DNA of 64,000 nucleotides from Candidatus Bathyarchaeota archaeon (GTDB lineage Archaea > Thermoproteota > Bathyarchaeia > Bathyarchaeales > Bathycorpusculaceae), in assembly GCA_026014545.1 (NCBI GenBank), contig JAOZIH010000008.1:1-64000 (forward strand). The letters are read 5' to 3'. Below the pieces are notes generated by a model. The model was not told the origin of the DNA. It ran no database searches and saw only the letters and a list, made by a program, of their open reading frames with translations. Of the stretch, positions 5,794-14,712 are shown piece by piece. The translations under genes were made by a program, and so were the position numbers. Each line of letters begins with the position of its first letter. Positions within the stretch are counted from its first letter, which is position 1.

Positions 5794-7302
5794 TCACCTT
5801 CCCAGCAGTTTAGACACGTCCTCGGCTGTGACGATGCCCAGCACTTTTCTCTCGTTGTCTATAACGGGCAAGGCGGAAATGTTATGCTGCGCCATCCGCT
5901 TCGAGGCTGTCTCTAAGGGCTCATCAGGCTTCGCTGTTATCACTCGGCGGGTGACAACGTCCGCCAGCGCTGTTTTGCCATGTGCCAATGCGCGAGTTAT
6001 GTCCCATGAAGTCACTATGCCAGTTAGCTTGCCGTTATCGTCGACCATTACGATGTGGTTAACTGAGCGCGTGACTATGCGCTCAGCGACTGCTTGCAGC
6101 GTCTCGTTTTCTTTACACGTAATTGCCTTTTGCATTACGTTAGCCACAAAGGATACCTCTTCGGTTTGCCGCATCGGCTTAAACACTGTGTCAAGCGGCA
6201 ATCGCTCAACAGGCGCTGTCAAATAGAATTCGCCTTCTTCGATCCACCGTTTTAGTGTGGCAGCTATTTTGCGTGCAGTTTTCAGGCTGGACAGCGAGCT
6301 AACACGTATTCGTTTGTCGCCTACGGTTATTGAACCTGACTTCAGCTCTTTGTAGCTTACGCGACCCAGCACTGGACGGTTTCTGCGCGGCACACCATAA
6401 TCAACAACGTTCGTGAAGATTTCCTCGTCGCGTATGGCGGTTTTCTTAGCCAAACCCAAATTCAAGATAGGTATGGGTATGCCTATTCCAACGTAAAGTG
6501 TGGTGCCATACCTTGTGAAAGATGCACCTCGCAGGAACTCGGGGTTCATTTTCTTGGCGTCTCCTCGAACCATTATGGTGCCTAAGCGGTTCTGCGGGTC
6601 ATGCTGAGTTCCCTCGCCGATCACGTAGCCTTGCGTTCCGCCCAAGAAAATTCGTGTGCCGATGCCTATGGTTTCGTAGTCAGGATCATTCATCAACGGA
6701 TTTAACTCGCCCGCGCCAGAATAGGTAGCGTTCTTCAACCTTGGCAACAGCTTACCCATGTAAGTGTAAACTGTTTCGTCGCGGCTGTTCACGGCACAAG
6801 CGTAACGTTGATAGCAGTTGCGGAAGTTTAGCAGATAAAACTGGTTCAAATCATCCTTCGTTAAATGCGTTCGAATCTGCGTTCTCGGGTAGCAGTCAGT
6901 GCCGTACGCTGTAGCCCTCAACTCAACTTCTTTGCCGCTTACAAGATCCTCGATAACATGGCCGCCGCCGTACTCGAAGGGCTGCCGCTCGGACATAGCA
7001 GTAGCGCCTATATACAAGTCAACAGCTGCGCCGGGATGGCAGATTGGCACGTCATTTATCCATGCTTTCTCAATTTTTATCGGCGGGTCGGCGTGCCCAA
7101 GATTTATGACCGCGCCTGAAGAGCACATTGCGCCAAAAGTTCCTGTGGTTACAACGTCAACTTCTCGGAAAGCAACTTCAACGCCGCTGCTTTCAACGAG
7201 TCGCTTCATCTCTTCAGCGGTTAAAACTTGGACATCGCCCGTTCTTATTTTCTCGTTTATTTCTTCAATTGTTCGAGTATTCTGCTCGGGTTTGAGTTTC
7301 GT
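5794..7302 (-). CDS. DUF39-CBS homocysteine synthase (aspartate semialdehyde sulfurtransferase)
   Basis: The family (COG1900/DUF39, MA1821-like) forms homocysteine from aspartate semialdehyde and sulfide without activated homoserine. The body has TTGTFGAMCSSGAVINLGH, a conserved Cys region, NCYQRYACAVN, then GTRIFLGGTQGYVIGEGTQH. Two CBS domains occupy the last about 125 residues. The first ATG is at 7209, but the frame is open and family-like for 31 more codons upstream (RTIEEINEKIRTGDVQVLTA). No ATG, GTG or TTG occurs there before the TAA at 7305-7303. An ACG at 7302-7300, three bases after GGAGG (7310-7306), is the only codon in start position, so I give that as the 5' limit with low certainty. 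Confidence 0.85.
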   Translation of the reverse strand, partial: TKLKPEQNTRTIEEINEKIRTGDVQVLTAEEMKRLVESSGVEVAFREVDVVTTGTFGAMCSSGAVINLGHADPPIKIEKAWINDVPICHPGAAVDLYIGATAMSERQPFEYGGGHVIEDLVSGKEVELRATAYGTDCYPRTQIRTHLTKDDLNQFYLLNFRNCYQRYACAVNSRDETVYTYMGKLLPRLKNATYSGAGELNPLMNDPDYETIGIGTRIFLGGTQGYVIGEGTQHDPQNRLGTIMVRGDAKKMNPEFLRGASFTRYGTTLYVGIGIPIPILNLGLAKKTAIRDEEIFTNVVDYGVPRRNRPVLGRVSYKELKSGSITVGDKRIRVSSLSSLKTARKIAATLKRWIEEGEFYLTAPVERLPLDTVFKPMRQTEEVSFVANVMQKAITCKENETLQAVAERIVTRSVNHIVMVDDNGKLTGIVTSWDITRALAHGKTALADVVTRRVITAKPDEPLETASKRMAQHNISALPVIDNERKVLGIVTAEDVSKLLGR

Positions 7303-7340
7303 TTACCTCCAACCAACAACCCAACCGAAATACCAAAACG

Positions 7341-7350
7341 TGTATTAAAG
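7341..7350 (-). promoter_or_regulatory. TATA box of the homocysteine cluster
   Basis: Minus-strand CTTTAATACA lies about 35-45 bases upstream of the GGAGG of the DUF39 gene, giving a predicted start near 7320 and a short leader. It is preceded directly by the palindrome at 7359-7382. Confidence 0.45.
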
Positions 7351-7358
7351 GCTTTTGG

Positions 7359-7382
7359 AAGTTTCTATACGTTTAGAAAGTT
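7359..7382. promoter_or_regulatory. 24-bp palindrome upstream of the homocysteine cluster
   Basis: AAGTTTCTA and TAGAAAGTT are inverted around TACGTT with one mismatch in nine pairs. The site is 9 bases upstream of the TATA box on the gene side. This is the size and position of a dimeric regulator's operator, plausibly responding to sulfur, methionine or homocysteine. The regulator is not identifiable here. Confidence 0.5.
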
Positions 7383-7439
7383 ACACTTTTAATTTCACAG
7401 AAACAGAAGAAACATAAAACATTGACAAAAATCAGCGCT

Positions 7440-10400
7440 TCACCAGAGCTTCCAAGGCAACTCGTCCATATACTCGTTCAAAGAGCGAATTGTAGTGCCG
7501 TTGTTGCCTTGCTGCTGTAAAACCCGTACAAGGGCAGAAGCCAACTCGAGATTCGTGATAACAGGAACATTAAATTCCACTGCTTGCCGACGAATGATAT
7601 AGCCGTCAGTCAAAACATCAGAGTAGCTCTTGTTTTTGCTGCCCATTGGAACGTTTATGACTAAATCGATCTTTTGCTCTCGAAGGTAATCAAGAATATT
7701 CGGGCTCGCACTGGCTTCCTTGACCTTATGCAGAACCGTTACGTTCTTTATACCCTCCGCTTGCAATACCTCAGCCGTGTGCGCCGTAGCGTAAATCTTG
7801 AAGTTCATTTCTTCGAGCGCCTTTGCGATGGGCACGACTCGTCTTTTCGGTTCGTCACCGCCGACCGTTATAAGCACTGAGCCGCCCTTAGGCGGAATTC
7901 GGAACTCAGCTGCCTGTAACGCTTTTGAGAAGGCATCAGCAAAGTTTTCGCCTAAGCACGCTACTTCGCCAGTGCTAAGCATTTCGACGCCTAGTACTGG
8001 ATCTGCACCGCTCAGCCGCATAAAACTGAACTGAGGAACCTTCACGCCCACGTGCATCGTAGGCAGTAGCTTCACAACGTCAATTTTTTTGCCCAGCATT
8101 GCCAGCGTCGCAAGCTCTATTAGGTTTACGCCGCGGGTTTTGCTTACAAAGGGCATTGATCTGGATGCGCGCAAGTTGCATTCGATAACGTGGACCACGC
8201 CGTCTTTCACGAGATACTGTATGTTGTAGGGTCCCTTGATGTTTAGGGCTTTAACAATTTTCTGCGTGCACTCTTCAATTTTCTTTTGAATCTCAGGCGA
8301 AAGCGTGTGGGGCGGAATGCTCATCGTGGCGTCGCCGCTGTGAACACCTGCATTCTCTACGTGCTCCATTATGGCGCCGATTAGAACGGTTTCTCCGTCA
8401 GAAACGCCGTCTACCTCAACTTCCTTTGCTTTTTCTATGAACTTGGAGATTACCACGGGATGCTCGCGAGAAACTTTAGCGGCTAATTTGAGAAAGTTCT
8501 CCAGCGCAGTTTCATCATACGCCACGCGCATGGCGGAGCCTGACAAGACATAGCTGGGTCGCACGATTACTGGGTAACCGATTTTCTCTGCGAAGCGTTT
8601 AGCCTCCTCTATGGACGTGAGTTTGCTCCAGCTTGGTTGTGGAATGCCCAGTTCGTCAAGGAGAGCGCTGAACTTTGATCTGTCTTCGGCTAGATCTATG
8701 TTCTCTGCCGAAGTGCCAAGCAATTTTACTCCGGCATTTGCCAGTTTCAACGCCAAGTTGTTGGGGATTTGGCCGCCGACGCTTGCGATTACGCCCATGG
8801 GCTGTTCTTTCTCGTAAATATCCAGAATTCTCTCAATAGTTAATTCTTCAAAGTACAACTTGTCGGAAATGTCGTAGTCTGTTGAGACCGTTTCGGGGTT
8901 ATAGTTGACCATTATGGCCTCTTTGATGCCGTTTTTCTTAAGCGCCCAAATTGCGTTAACGCCGCACCAGTCGAATTCCACACTTGAACCGATTCTGAAA
9001 ACTCCAGCGCCGAGAACAATGACCTTGCTCTCGAGATGACTGAATTCAATGTCGTCCTCGTCGCCGCCATACGTCATGTAGAGATAGTTAGTTTTAGCCG
9101 GCCATTCCGCGGCTAAAGTGTCAATCTGCTTCACGACAGGGGCGATGCCGGCTTTCTTTCTGAATTCTCTTATTGTGAATTGGTCGGTTTTCAAGCAGAC
9201 GGCAATTTGCTCATCAGAGAAGCCTAGACGCTTGGCTTCTCGTAGAGTTTCCGCTGCATCGCTGTCATTGAGGTTTAATTCGCGGAGTTTTCTTTCCATA
9301 TCAATGATGTTTCGGATTTTATAGAGGAAGAATGGGTCGATGCCGCTTAAGCGGTAGATTTCCTCTATGGATATGCCCATTTTTAGGGCTTTAACTATCT
9401 TGAAGAGTCTTTCATCTGTTGGATTAGCCAAAACATCTTTAATGTTCTCGATTGGTTCCGGTTCATCCTCATCCTCGTTGCAGACAAGCCCTTTCTTGCC
9501 AAGGTCTAGCATCCGCACCGCTTTCTGCAACGCCTCTTCTACGCAGCGCCCAATTGCCATTACTTCGCCTACAGAGCGCATTTGAGGGCCAATGTGGCGG
9601 TCCGCGTTTTTGAATTTCTGCAGGTCCCATCTTGGAATTTTAATCGTAACATAGTCGAGCGCTGGCTCAAAGCAGGCGGTTGTTACGCCGGTGACTTTGT
9701 TTATGAGTTCTGGAAGGAGGTAGCCAATGGACAGTTTTGTGGCGATGTACGCGAGCGGGTAACCGGTTACTTTGCTTGCAAGCGCAGAGCTTCTTGACAT
9801 ACGAGAGTTGACTTCGATAACGCGGAATTCTTCTGACTTCGGATGTAGGGCCCATTGAATGTTGCATTCGCCGATGATACCCAACGCTCTTATAGCATTT
9901 ATCGACGCTGACCGCATAAGGTGATATTCACGGTTAGTAAGTGTTTGCGAAGGCGCAATAACGATGGAGTCGCCTGTGTGAACACCCATTGGATCCAAGT
10001 TTTCCATGTTGCAGATTATTAAGCAGTTGTCCGCGTAGTCGCGCATTACTTCATACTCAAGTTCCTTCCAGTGACCCACGTACTCTTCCACAAGCACTTG
10101 AGTTATGCGGCTCTGCGCTAAGCCCCGTGTAACTATTTCTCTTAGCTCCCAAGCGTTATGGGCGACGCCTGCGCCTTTGCCACCAAGCGTGTAAGCGACC
10201 CGGACTATTACGGGATAGCCGATTTCTTCCGCTGCTGCAATGGCATCCTTAACTGTGGTGGCGGATTTACTTTTCAGCGGGTGCGCATCGGCTTTAGTCA
10301 TAACTTGCTTGAAGAGTTCTCTGTTTGAAGTGCATTCTATTGATTCAACAGGTGTTCCCAGAACCTTCACGTTATACTTCTCGAAAACGCCTCTTTGTGC

Positions 10401-10706
10401 AAGCTCAACGCCACAGTTCAGCGCAGTTTGCCCGCCGAACCCTAAGAGAATTCCATCGGGTCTTTCTTTTTGAATGACCTTTTCCACGTATTCAGGTGTA
10501 ACTGGTAACAAGTACACTTTACCTGACAGACGCGGGTCTGTTTGAATAGTAGCCACGTTCGGGTTTACCAGGACAGTTTCGATGCCTTCTTCCCGTAGAG
10601 CCTTTAAGCACTGGCTACCAGAATAATCGAACTCGGCTGCTTCGCCGATTTTTATGGCGCCGCTTCCCAGCACCAGCACTTTGCGTATCCAATCAAACTT
10701 CGGCAC
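7440..10706 (-). CDS. carB: Carbamoyl-phosphate synthase large subunit
   Basis: 1088 residues, full length for CarB, which makes carbamoyl phosphate from ammonia (delivered by CarA), bicarbonate and two ATP for arginine and pyrimidines. It has the two tandem ATP-grasp halves (N half with VNSRMSRSSALASK near 300, C half with IECNLRASRSMPFVSKTRG near 840), the central oligomerisation region and a C-terminal MGS-like allosteric domain (about 940-1088). Translation starts at GTG 10706, one base after the carA stop, with GGAGG inside the carA end, so the two are coupled. It closes the argG-argH-carA-carB operon. Confidence 0.98.
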   Translation of the reverse strand: MPKFDWIRKVLVLGSGAIKIGEAAEFDYSGSQCLKALREEGIETVLVNPNVATIQTDPRLSGKVYLLPVTPEYVEKVIQKERPDGILLGFGGQTALNCGVELAQRGVFEKYNVKVLGTPVESIECTSNRELFKQVMTKADAHPLKSKSATTVKDAIAAAEEIGYPVIVRVAYTLGGKGAGVAHNAWELREIVTRGLAQSRITQVLVEEYVGHWKELEYEVMRDYADNCLIICNMENLDPMGVHTGDSIVIAPSQTLTNREYHLMRSASINAIRALGIIGECNIQWALHPKSEEFRVIEVNSRMSRSSALASKVTGYPLAYIATKLSIGYLLPELINKVTGVTTACFEPALDYVTIKIPRWDLQKFKNADRHIGPQMRSVGEVMAIGRCVEEALQKAVRMLDLGKKGLVCNEDEDEPEPIENIKDVLANPTDERLFKIVKALKMGISIEEIYRLSGIDPFFLYKIRNIIDMERKLRELNLNDSDAAETLREAKRLGFSDEQIAVCLKTDQFTIREFRKKAGIAPVVKQIDTLAAEWPAKTNYLYMTYGGDEDDIEFSHLESKVIVLGAGVFRIGSSVEFDWCGVNAIWALKKNGIKEAIMVNYNPETVSTDYDISDKLYFEELTIERILDIYEKEQPMGVIASVGGQIPNNLALKLANAGVKLLGTSAENIDLAEDRSKFSALLDELGIPQPSWSKLTSIEEAKRFAEKIGYPVIVRPSYVLSGSAMRVAYDETALENFLKLAAKVSREHPVVISKFIEKAKEVEVDGVSDGETVLIGAIMEHVENAGVHSGDATMSIPPHTLSPEIQKKIEECTQKIVKALNIKGPYNIQYLVKDGVVHVIECNLRASRSMPFVSKTRGVNLIELATLAMLGKKIDVVKLLPTMHVGVKVPQFSFMRLSGADPVLGVEMLSTGEVACLGENFADAFSKALQAAEFRIPPKGGSVLITVGGDEPKRRVVPIAKALEEMNFKIYATAHTAEVLQAEGIKNVTVLHKVKEASASPNILDYLREQKIDLVINVPMGSKNKSYSDVLTDGYIIRRQAVEFNVPVITNLELASALVRVLQQQGNNGTTIRSLNEYMDELPWKLW

Positions 10707-10707
10707 T

Positions 10708-11853
10708 TCAAGCAGCCTCCATTAGCCTTTTGAATTCGTCAAAGAGGAACTCGGTGTCGTATGGTCCCGGCGAGGCTTCGGGATGCCACTGAACAGCAAA
10801 AGCGGGTTTACTCTTGTGCTTTACGCCTTCAATGGTTTTGTCGTTGGCGTTTATGAACCATGGCTCCAACGGTATCCTGCAGAAGCATTCCGTGTCAATG
10901 GCGTAGCCGTGATTCTGCGTGGTTATGTAACAACGGTTAGTCTTTAAATCTAGCGCAGGTTGGTTTTGAGAGCGATGCCCATACTTCAGCTTGTAAGTGT
11001 CACCGCCCACTGCCAGCGCAAGTATTTGAGCGCCCAAGCATATGCCCATCATGGGAACTTTATCAACAAGCTCGCTGACGCATTTAATGGTGCTAACGCA
11101 TCTTTTCGGATCGCCTGGGCCGTTGCTTAGGAAAACCCCATTTGGATGATACTCCAAGATTTCCTTCGCTGAGAAATCGTAGGGCACTCGTATCACATTG
11201 ATGCCGCGCTTCAGCAGGTTCCGCAGAATATTATATTTGACGCCACAGTCAATTAGAACCACGTTGTATTTGCCGTCAACATTATAGTGAATGGGTTCCT
11301 TCACGGTTACTTCCTTGACTAAATCGGTCAAGTTGGGATCTGGAATGCCCCTTTTCGCTTCTTGAAGAAGACTTTCTAAATTGGGCTCTTCACCGACGGC
11401 GCAAACTTGGAGGATACCGAGCATTACGCCGTGTGTTCGCAGCTTCTTAGTAAGACGGCGGGTGTCAACGCCGTAAATGCCCGGCACGCCTTCATCTTGC
11501 AGCCACTTGTCCAGTGTTCTTGTTGACGCCCAATGATGCGGTTCATGGCATAACTCATGGATAACTAAGCCTTGCACTTGGATGCGGTCTGACTCGAAGT
11601 ATATGGGCAGGCCAAATTTGAGATCGTAGGGTGGAACGCCATAATTACCTACAAGAGGGTAGGTTAGGGTTAAGATTTGTCCTTTATATGAAGGGTCTGT
11701 AAGCGATTCGGGATAGCCCACCATTGAGGTGGAGAAAACTACTTCGCCTGAAACTTTCCCGGTTGCGCCGAAGCCTTTGCCGATAAAGACAGTGCCGTCC
11801 TCTAACAGTAGAACCGCTTTCTTGTTTTTGCTGGAAGTTTGTTCGGGTGCCAA
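10708..11853 (-). CDS. carA: Carbamoyl-phosphate synthase small subunit (glutaminase)
   Basis: 381 residues. The N-terminal domain (AVLLLEDGTVFIGKGFGATG) is followed by a class I glutamine amidotransferase domain with nucleophile C272 in GICLGAQ and H357/E359 in WHPEAS, so it should release ammonia from glutamine for CarB. The start is TTG 11853, as no ATG occurs before the conserved N-terminus. It follows argH by 29 bases and lies one base from carB. Confidence 0.97.
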   Translation of the reverse strand: MAPEQTSSKNKKAVLLLEDGTVFIGKGFGATGKVSGEVVFSTSMVGYPESLTDPSYKGQILTLTYPLVGNYGVPPYDLKFGLPIYFESDRIQVQGLVIHELCHEPHHWASTRTLDKWLQDEGVPGIYGVDTRRLTKKLRTHGVMLGILQVCAVGEEPNLESLLQEAKRGIPDPNLTDLVKEVTVKEPIHYNVDGKYNVVLIDCGVKYNILRNLLKRGINVIRVPYDFSAKEILEYHPNGVFLSNGPGDPKRCVSTIKCVSELVDKVPMMGICLGAQILALAVGGDTYKLKYGHRSQNQPALDLKTNRCYITTQNHGYAIDTECFCRIPLEPWFINANDKTIEGVKHKSKPAFAVQWHPEASPGPYDTEFLFDEFKRLMEAA

Positions 11854-11882
11854 AGCCCTATACTACCTACCATTGTGGATTT

Positions 11883-13367
11883 TTAAGTTTTACGTTTTTC
11901 ACTGGAATATGAGGCAACAGCCGCTTCCAAGTCATTTTCGGCTTTTTCAAGCAGCTTATCCAACTGCAATATATGGGATTTGGTGTTAAGCAACTTTTCC
12001 TTCCATGCATCCAACGCTTTTTTAACCACTTCAGGCGCAGGCCCACCCTTGACTTTACAAGCTTCAACCATCGCAAGTGGGTCAGCAAGCGCCTTTAACT
12101 CTTCGGCCTTAACTGTCAACTTGATGTTTGCCGCATTTTCCGCTGCCTTTTGAAGCAGTTCAGGCGTGGCTTCTGCGAAAGTCCGCTGCGTCTCTATCAG
12201 CGCTTTGACGAAGGCGCCGACTATCTTATGCGCTGTTCTGAAGGGAACATCATATTTGCGCACGAGCAAATTGGCAAGCTCGGTTGCCGCCACAAAACTC
12301 GCGTTTGCTTTATCAGCAATATTTTGCGTTACTTTCAGTTTGGGCAGCAGCTTATGAAACATGTCCAGTGAGGCGCGAACAGTTTCTATGGATGCCCACA
12401 GCTTAGGAGTTATTTCCTGGAAGTCAAGATTATACGTGGAAGGCAAACTTTTCACCGTGGCGGCTGCGGCTACAAAATCGCTCAGCACATGGCTGGCTCG
12501 TGCGCGAATTACCTCTAACACTTCTGGGTTTTTCTTCTGCGGCATTATGCTGCTTGTGCTGGCGAACTCGTCTGGCAGCTCCACCACGCCAAAGTCAGGG
12601 GAACTCCAGATTATTAGATCCTCGGCGAAACGACTTAGATTAACGGCGATTAGCGTCAGCACGGCAAGCGTCTCGGTGATGAAGTCTCGGCTGCCCACGG
12701 CGTCAATAGAGTTTTCAGCGATGCCAGCAAAGCCTAAAAGTGCTGCAGTTCTGTCCCGGTTTATTGGGAAGCTTGTTGTAGCCAAAGCACCTGCGCCGAG
12801 TGGGCAGAGGTTAACCCGCGTGTAAACGTTTTGAAGGCGTTCAAGGTCGCGTTCCAAGGCAGCGCAATGCGATAGGAGGTAATGGGCAAAGGTTACTGGC
12901 TGGGCGGGTTGCAGATGTGTGTACTCCAAAATGACTGTTTTTAGGTGATCTTCAGCGACTTCTATTAAGTGCTCTTGCACGTGAGCCACGGCACGCATGA
13001 GCGTAAGCAGCTCTTTCCGCAGTTCCATGCGGATAGCAGTGGCAACCTGGTCATTTCGGCTCTTAGCAAGGTGAAGATTTCCGCCTACTGTTTCGCCTAC
13101 CTCTTTAAGCACTGCTTCCTCCACAGCCATATGAACATCTTCAGCTGAAGTATCCAACTCTGTGCTGGAGCATTTGGCGAGCGCCTGCAGAAGCTTAGCG
13201 CCATCTGATGGCTTGAGGATTTTCTGCTCCATCAACATTATTACGTGAGCCTTGTTGATGGCGATGACGGCTTCTGCAAGCCGCAGGTCATCCTTCATTG
13301 AAGAGGTAAACTTGGCAACATCTTCGCGTACTGCTGATAAGCGGCCGCCGCGCAGCAGCTTTGACAT
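11883..13367 (-). CDS. argH: Argininosuccinate lyase
   Basis: 494 residues of the fumarase/aspartase superfamily. It cleaves argininosuccinate to arginine and fumarate, the last step of arginine synthesis. It shows GNLHLAKSRNDQVATA near residue 95, HLQPAQPVTFAHY near 147-160, and the signature loop SSIMPQKKNPEVLE near 276-290 holding the catalytic Ser. ATG 13367 overlaps the argG stop (TAATG), with GGAGG six bases upstream. It is somewhat longer than usual, with a basic C-terminal tail. Confidence 0.97.
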   Translation of the reverse strand: MSKLLRGGRLSAVREDVAKFTSSMKDDLRLAEAVIAINKAHVIMLMEQKILKPSDGAKLLQALAKCSSTELDTSAEDVHMAVEEAVLKEVGETVGGNLHLAKSRNDQVATAIRMELRKELLTLMRAVAHVQEHLIEVAEDHLKTVILEYTHLQPAQPVTFAHYLLSHCAALERDLERLQNVYTRVNLCPLGAGALATTSFPINRDRTAALLGFAGIAENSIDAVGSRDFITETLAVLTLIAVNLSRFAEDLIIWSSPDFGVVELPDEFASTSSIMPQKKNPEVLEVIRARASHVLSDFVAAAATVKSLPSTYNLDFQEITPKLWASIETVRASLDMFHKLLPKLKVTQNIADKANASFVAATELANLLVRKYDVPFRTAHKIVGAFVKALIETQRTFAEATPELLQKAAENAANIKLTVKAEELKALADPLAMVEACKVKGGPAPEVVKKALDAWKEKLLNTKSHILQLDKLLEKAENDLEAAVASYSSEKRKT

Positions 13368-14590
13368 TACTCGCCTCCCTTGGCGCCTTTTTGTTTTCCA
13401 GCTTTTCTTTTCAGAATGTTAGCCATTCTTGTTTGTAGACCCCAAAGCTCGATAAAGCCCTTGGAGTAAGCAGGGTTAAAGCCAGTTTTTATGTTATAAT
13501 TCACCAGGTTCTTATCGTAAAGCGACATCGGCGACGAGCGCCCAACTACTTGGAGCCCGCCCTTGTAGAGCTTTACGCGCACTTCGCCGTTCACTTTCTC
13601 CTGAGTTTTGTTTATGAATGCTTCAAGATCTTCTTTTAGCGGCTCCACCCATAAGCCTGCATAAGCCAGAAACGTCCATTGCGCGTCGATTTGCTGCTTA
13701 AACAAGACTTCATGCCGCGTCAGCACCATCTTCTCCAAGTCCTTGTGTGCTTCCAAGATGACTGTTGCGGCAGGGCACTCGTAAATCTCCCGTGATTTTA
13801 TGCCTACTAAGCGGTCTTCTATGTGGTCTATGCGGCCGACTCCGTGTTTTCCCGCAGTTTTATTTAATGTTTCAATAAGCGTTAAAGGATCAAGTGTCTT
13901 GCCATTCAAAGCAACAGGTACTCCTGATTCGAAGTGTATGGTTACGTATTCCGGTGTGTCTGGCGCTTTTTCAGGCGAGACTGTCCATTCGAAGGCGTCT
14001 TCCGGAGGCTCTTTGCTGGCGTCTTCTAGAACGCCGCATTCTATGGATCTGCCCCATATGCTTTGGTCTATGCTGTATTTCTTCGCTGCGGTGGAAACCG
14101 GGATGCCCTTTGCTTTGGCATACTCGATTTCTTCTTCTCTTGTCATGTTCCATTCGCGGACCGGCGCGATTATCTTTAAGTCTGGTGCCAACGCGCCAAG
14201 TGTTACGTCAAAGCGTACTTGATCGTTGCCTTTGCCTGTGCATCCGTGTGCTGCGCCTGTTGCACCTTCTTTTTCCGCGATTTCCACCATCTTCTTAGCT
14301 ATGAGCGGCCGTGAGAGGCTGGTGCTTATGGGATATTTACCTTCATAAAGCGCGTTGGCTTTTATGGCTGGGAACACGTAATCTTTGGCGAATTCTTCTT
14401 TGGCGTCTATTGAGTAGTGTTTTAGAACACCAAGTTTCTTGGCTTTCGCCTCGATTTCCTTTAGGTCTTCTGGTTGGCCGACGTTGACTGTTACGCTTAT
14501 TACGTCGGCGTTGTATTTCTCTTGAAGCCACTTAATCATCACGGACGTGTCTAATCCGCCAGAGTAGGCTAGTACGATTTTTTCGATCGT
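13367..14590 (-). CDS. argG: Argininosuccinate synthase, start codon not canonical
   Basis: It joins citrulline and aspartate using ATP. The first ATG (14542) would give 391 residues and remove the ATP-binding PP-loop. The open frame upstream encodes IEKIVLAYSGGLDTSV, the expected N-terminus with SGGLDTS, so translation must begin before it. Between that segment and the in-frame TAA (14608-14606) there is no ATG, GTG or TTG. ACG 14590-14588 and ATC 14587-14585 follow GGGGGAG (14601-14595) by 4 and 7 bases. Either gives about 407-408 residues, normal for ArgG. A TATA box and shared upstream element lie at 14645-14671. First gene of the arginine operon. Confidence 0.95.
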   Translation of the reverse strand, partial: TIEKIVLAYSGGLDTSVMIKWLQEKYNADVISVTVNVGQPEDLKEIEAKAKKLGVLKHYSIDAKEEFAKDYVFPAIKANALYEGKYPISTSLSRPLIAKKMVEIAEKEGATGAAHGCTGKGNDQVRFDVTLGALAPDLKIIAPVREWNMTREEEIEYAKAKGIPVSTAAKKYSIDQSIWGRSIECGVLEDASKEPPEDAFEWTVSPEKAPDTPEYVTIHFESGVPVALNGKTLDPLTLIETLNKTAGKHGVGRIDHIEDRLVGIKSREIYECPAATVILEAHKDLEKMVLTRHEVLFKQQIDAQWTFLAYAGLWVEPLKEDLEAFINKTQEKVNGEVRVKLYKGGLQVVGRSSPMSLYDKNLVNYNIKTGFNPAYSKGFIELWGLQTRMANILKRKAGKQKGAKGGE

Positions 14591-14644
14591 TTTGCTCCCC
14601 CGCTTTTAGAGTGAAATTTATTTCCCTTACCTTGCGGGTGTAGT

Positions 14645-14671
14645 TTTTAAACATTGCGACTTTTTTGTGAC
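14645..14671. promoter_or_regulatory. Shared arg/lys promoter element, argG copy
   Basis: Plus-strand TTTTAAA (the argG TATA box when read on the minus strand) is followed by TTGCGACTTTTTTGTGAC (14654-14671). The whole 27 bp matches 24871-24897 in front of lysW at 23 of 27 positions, with the same spacing to the TATA box. It also lies 9 bases upstream of the TATA box of the divergent ACT-regulator gene, so one protein here could affect both genes. Confidence 0.7.
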
Positions 14672-14680
14672 TTAATAAGC

Positions 14681-14687
14681 TTTAAAT
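14681..14687 (+). promoter_or_regulatory. TATA box of the ACT-regulator gene
   Basis: TTTAAAT lies 26-32 bases before ATG 14713, which would place transcription start at or within a couple of bases of the start codon. The transcript is therefore probably leaderless, consistent with the absence of an SD there. Confidence 0.55.
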
Positions 14688-14712
14688 GTGCCATTTGATA
14701 CATGTATGCACC

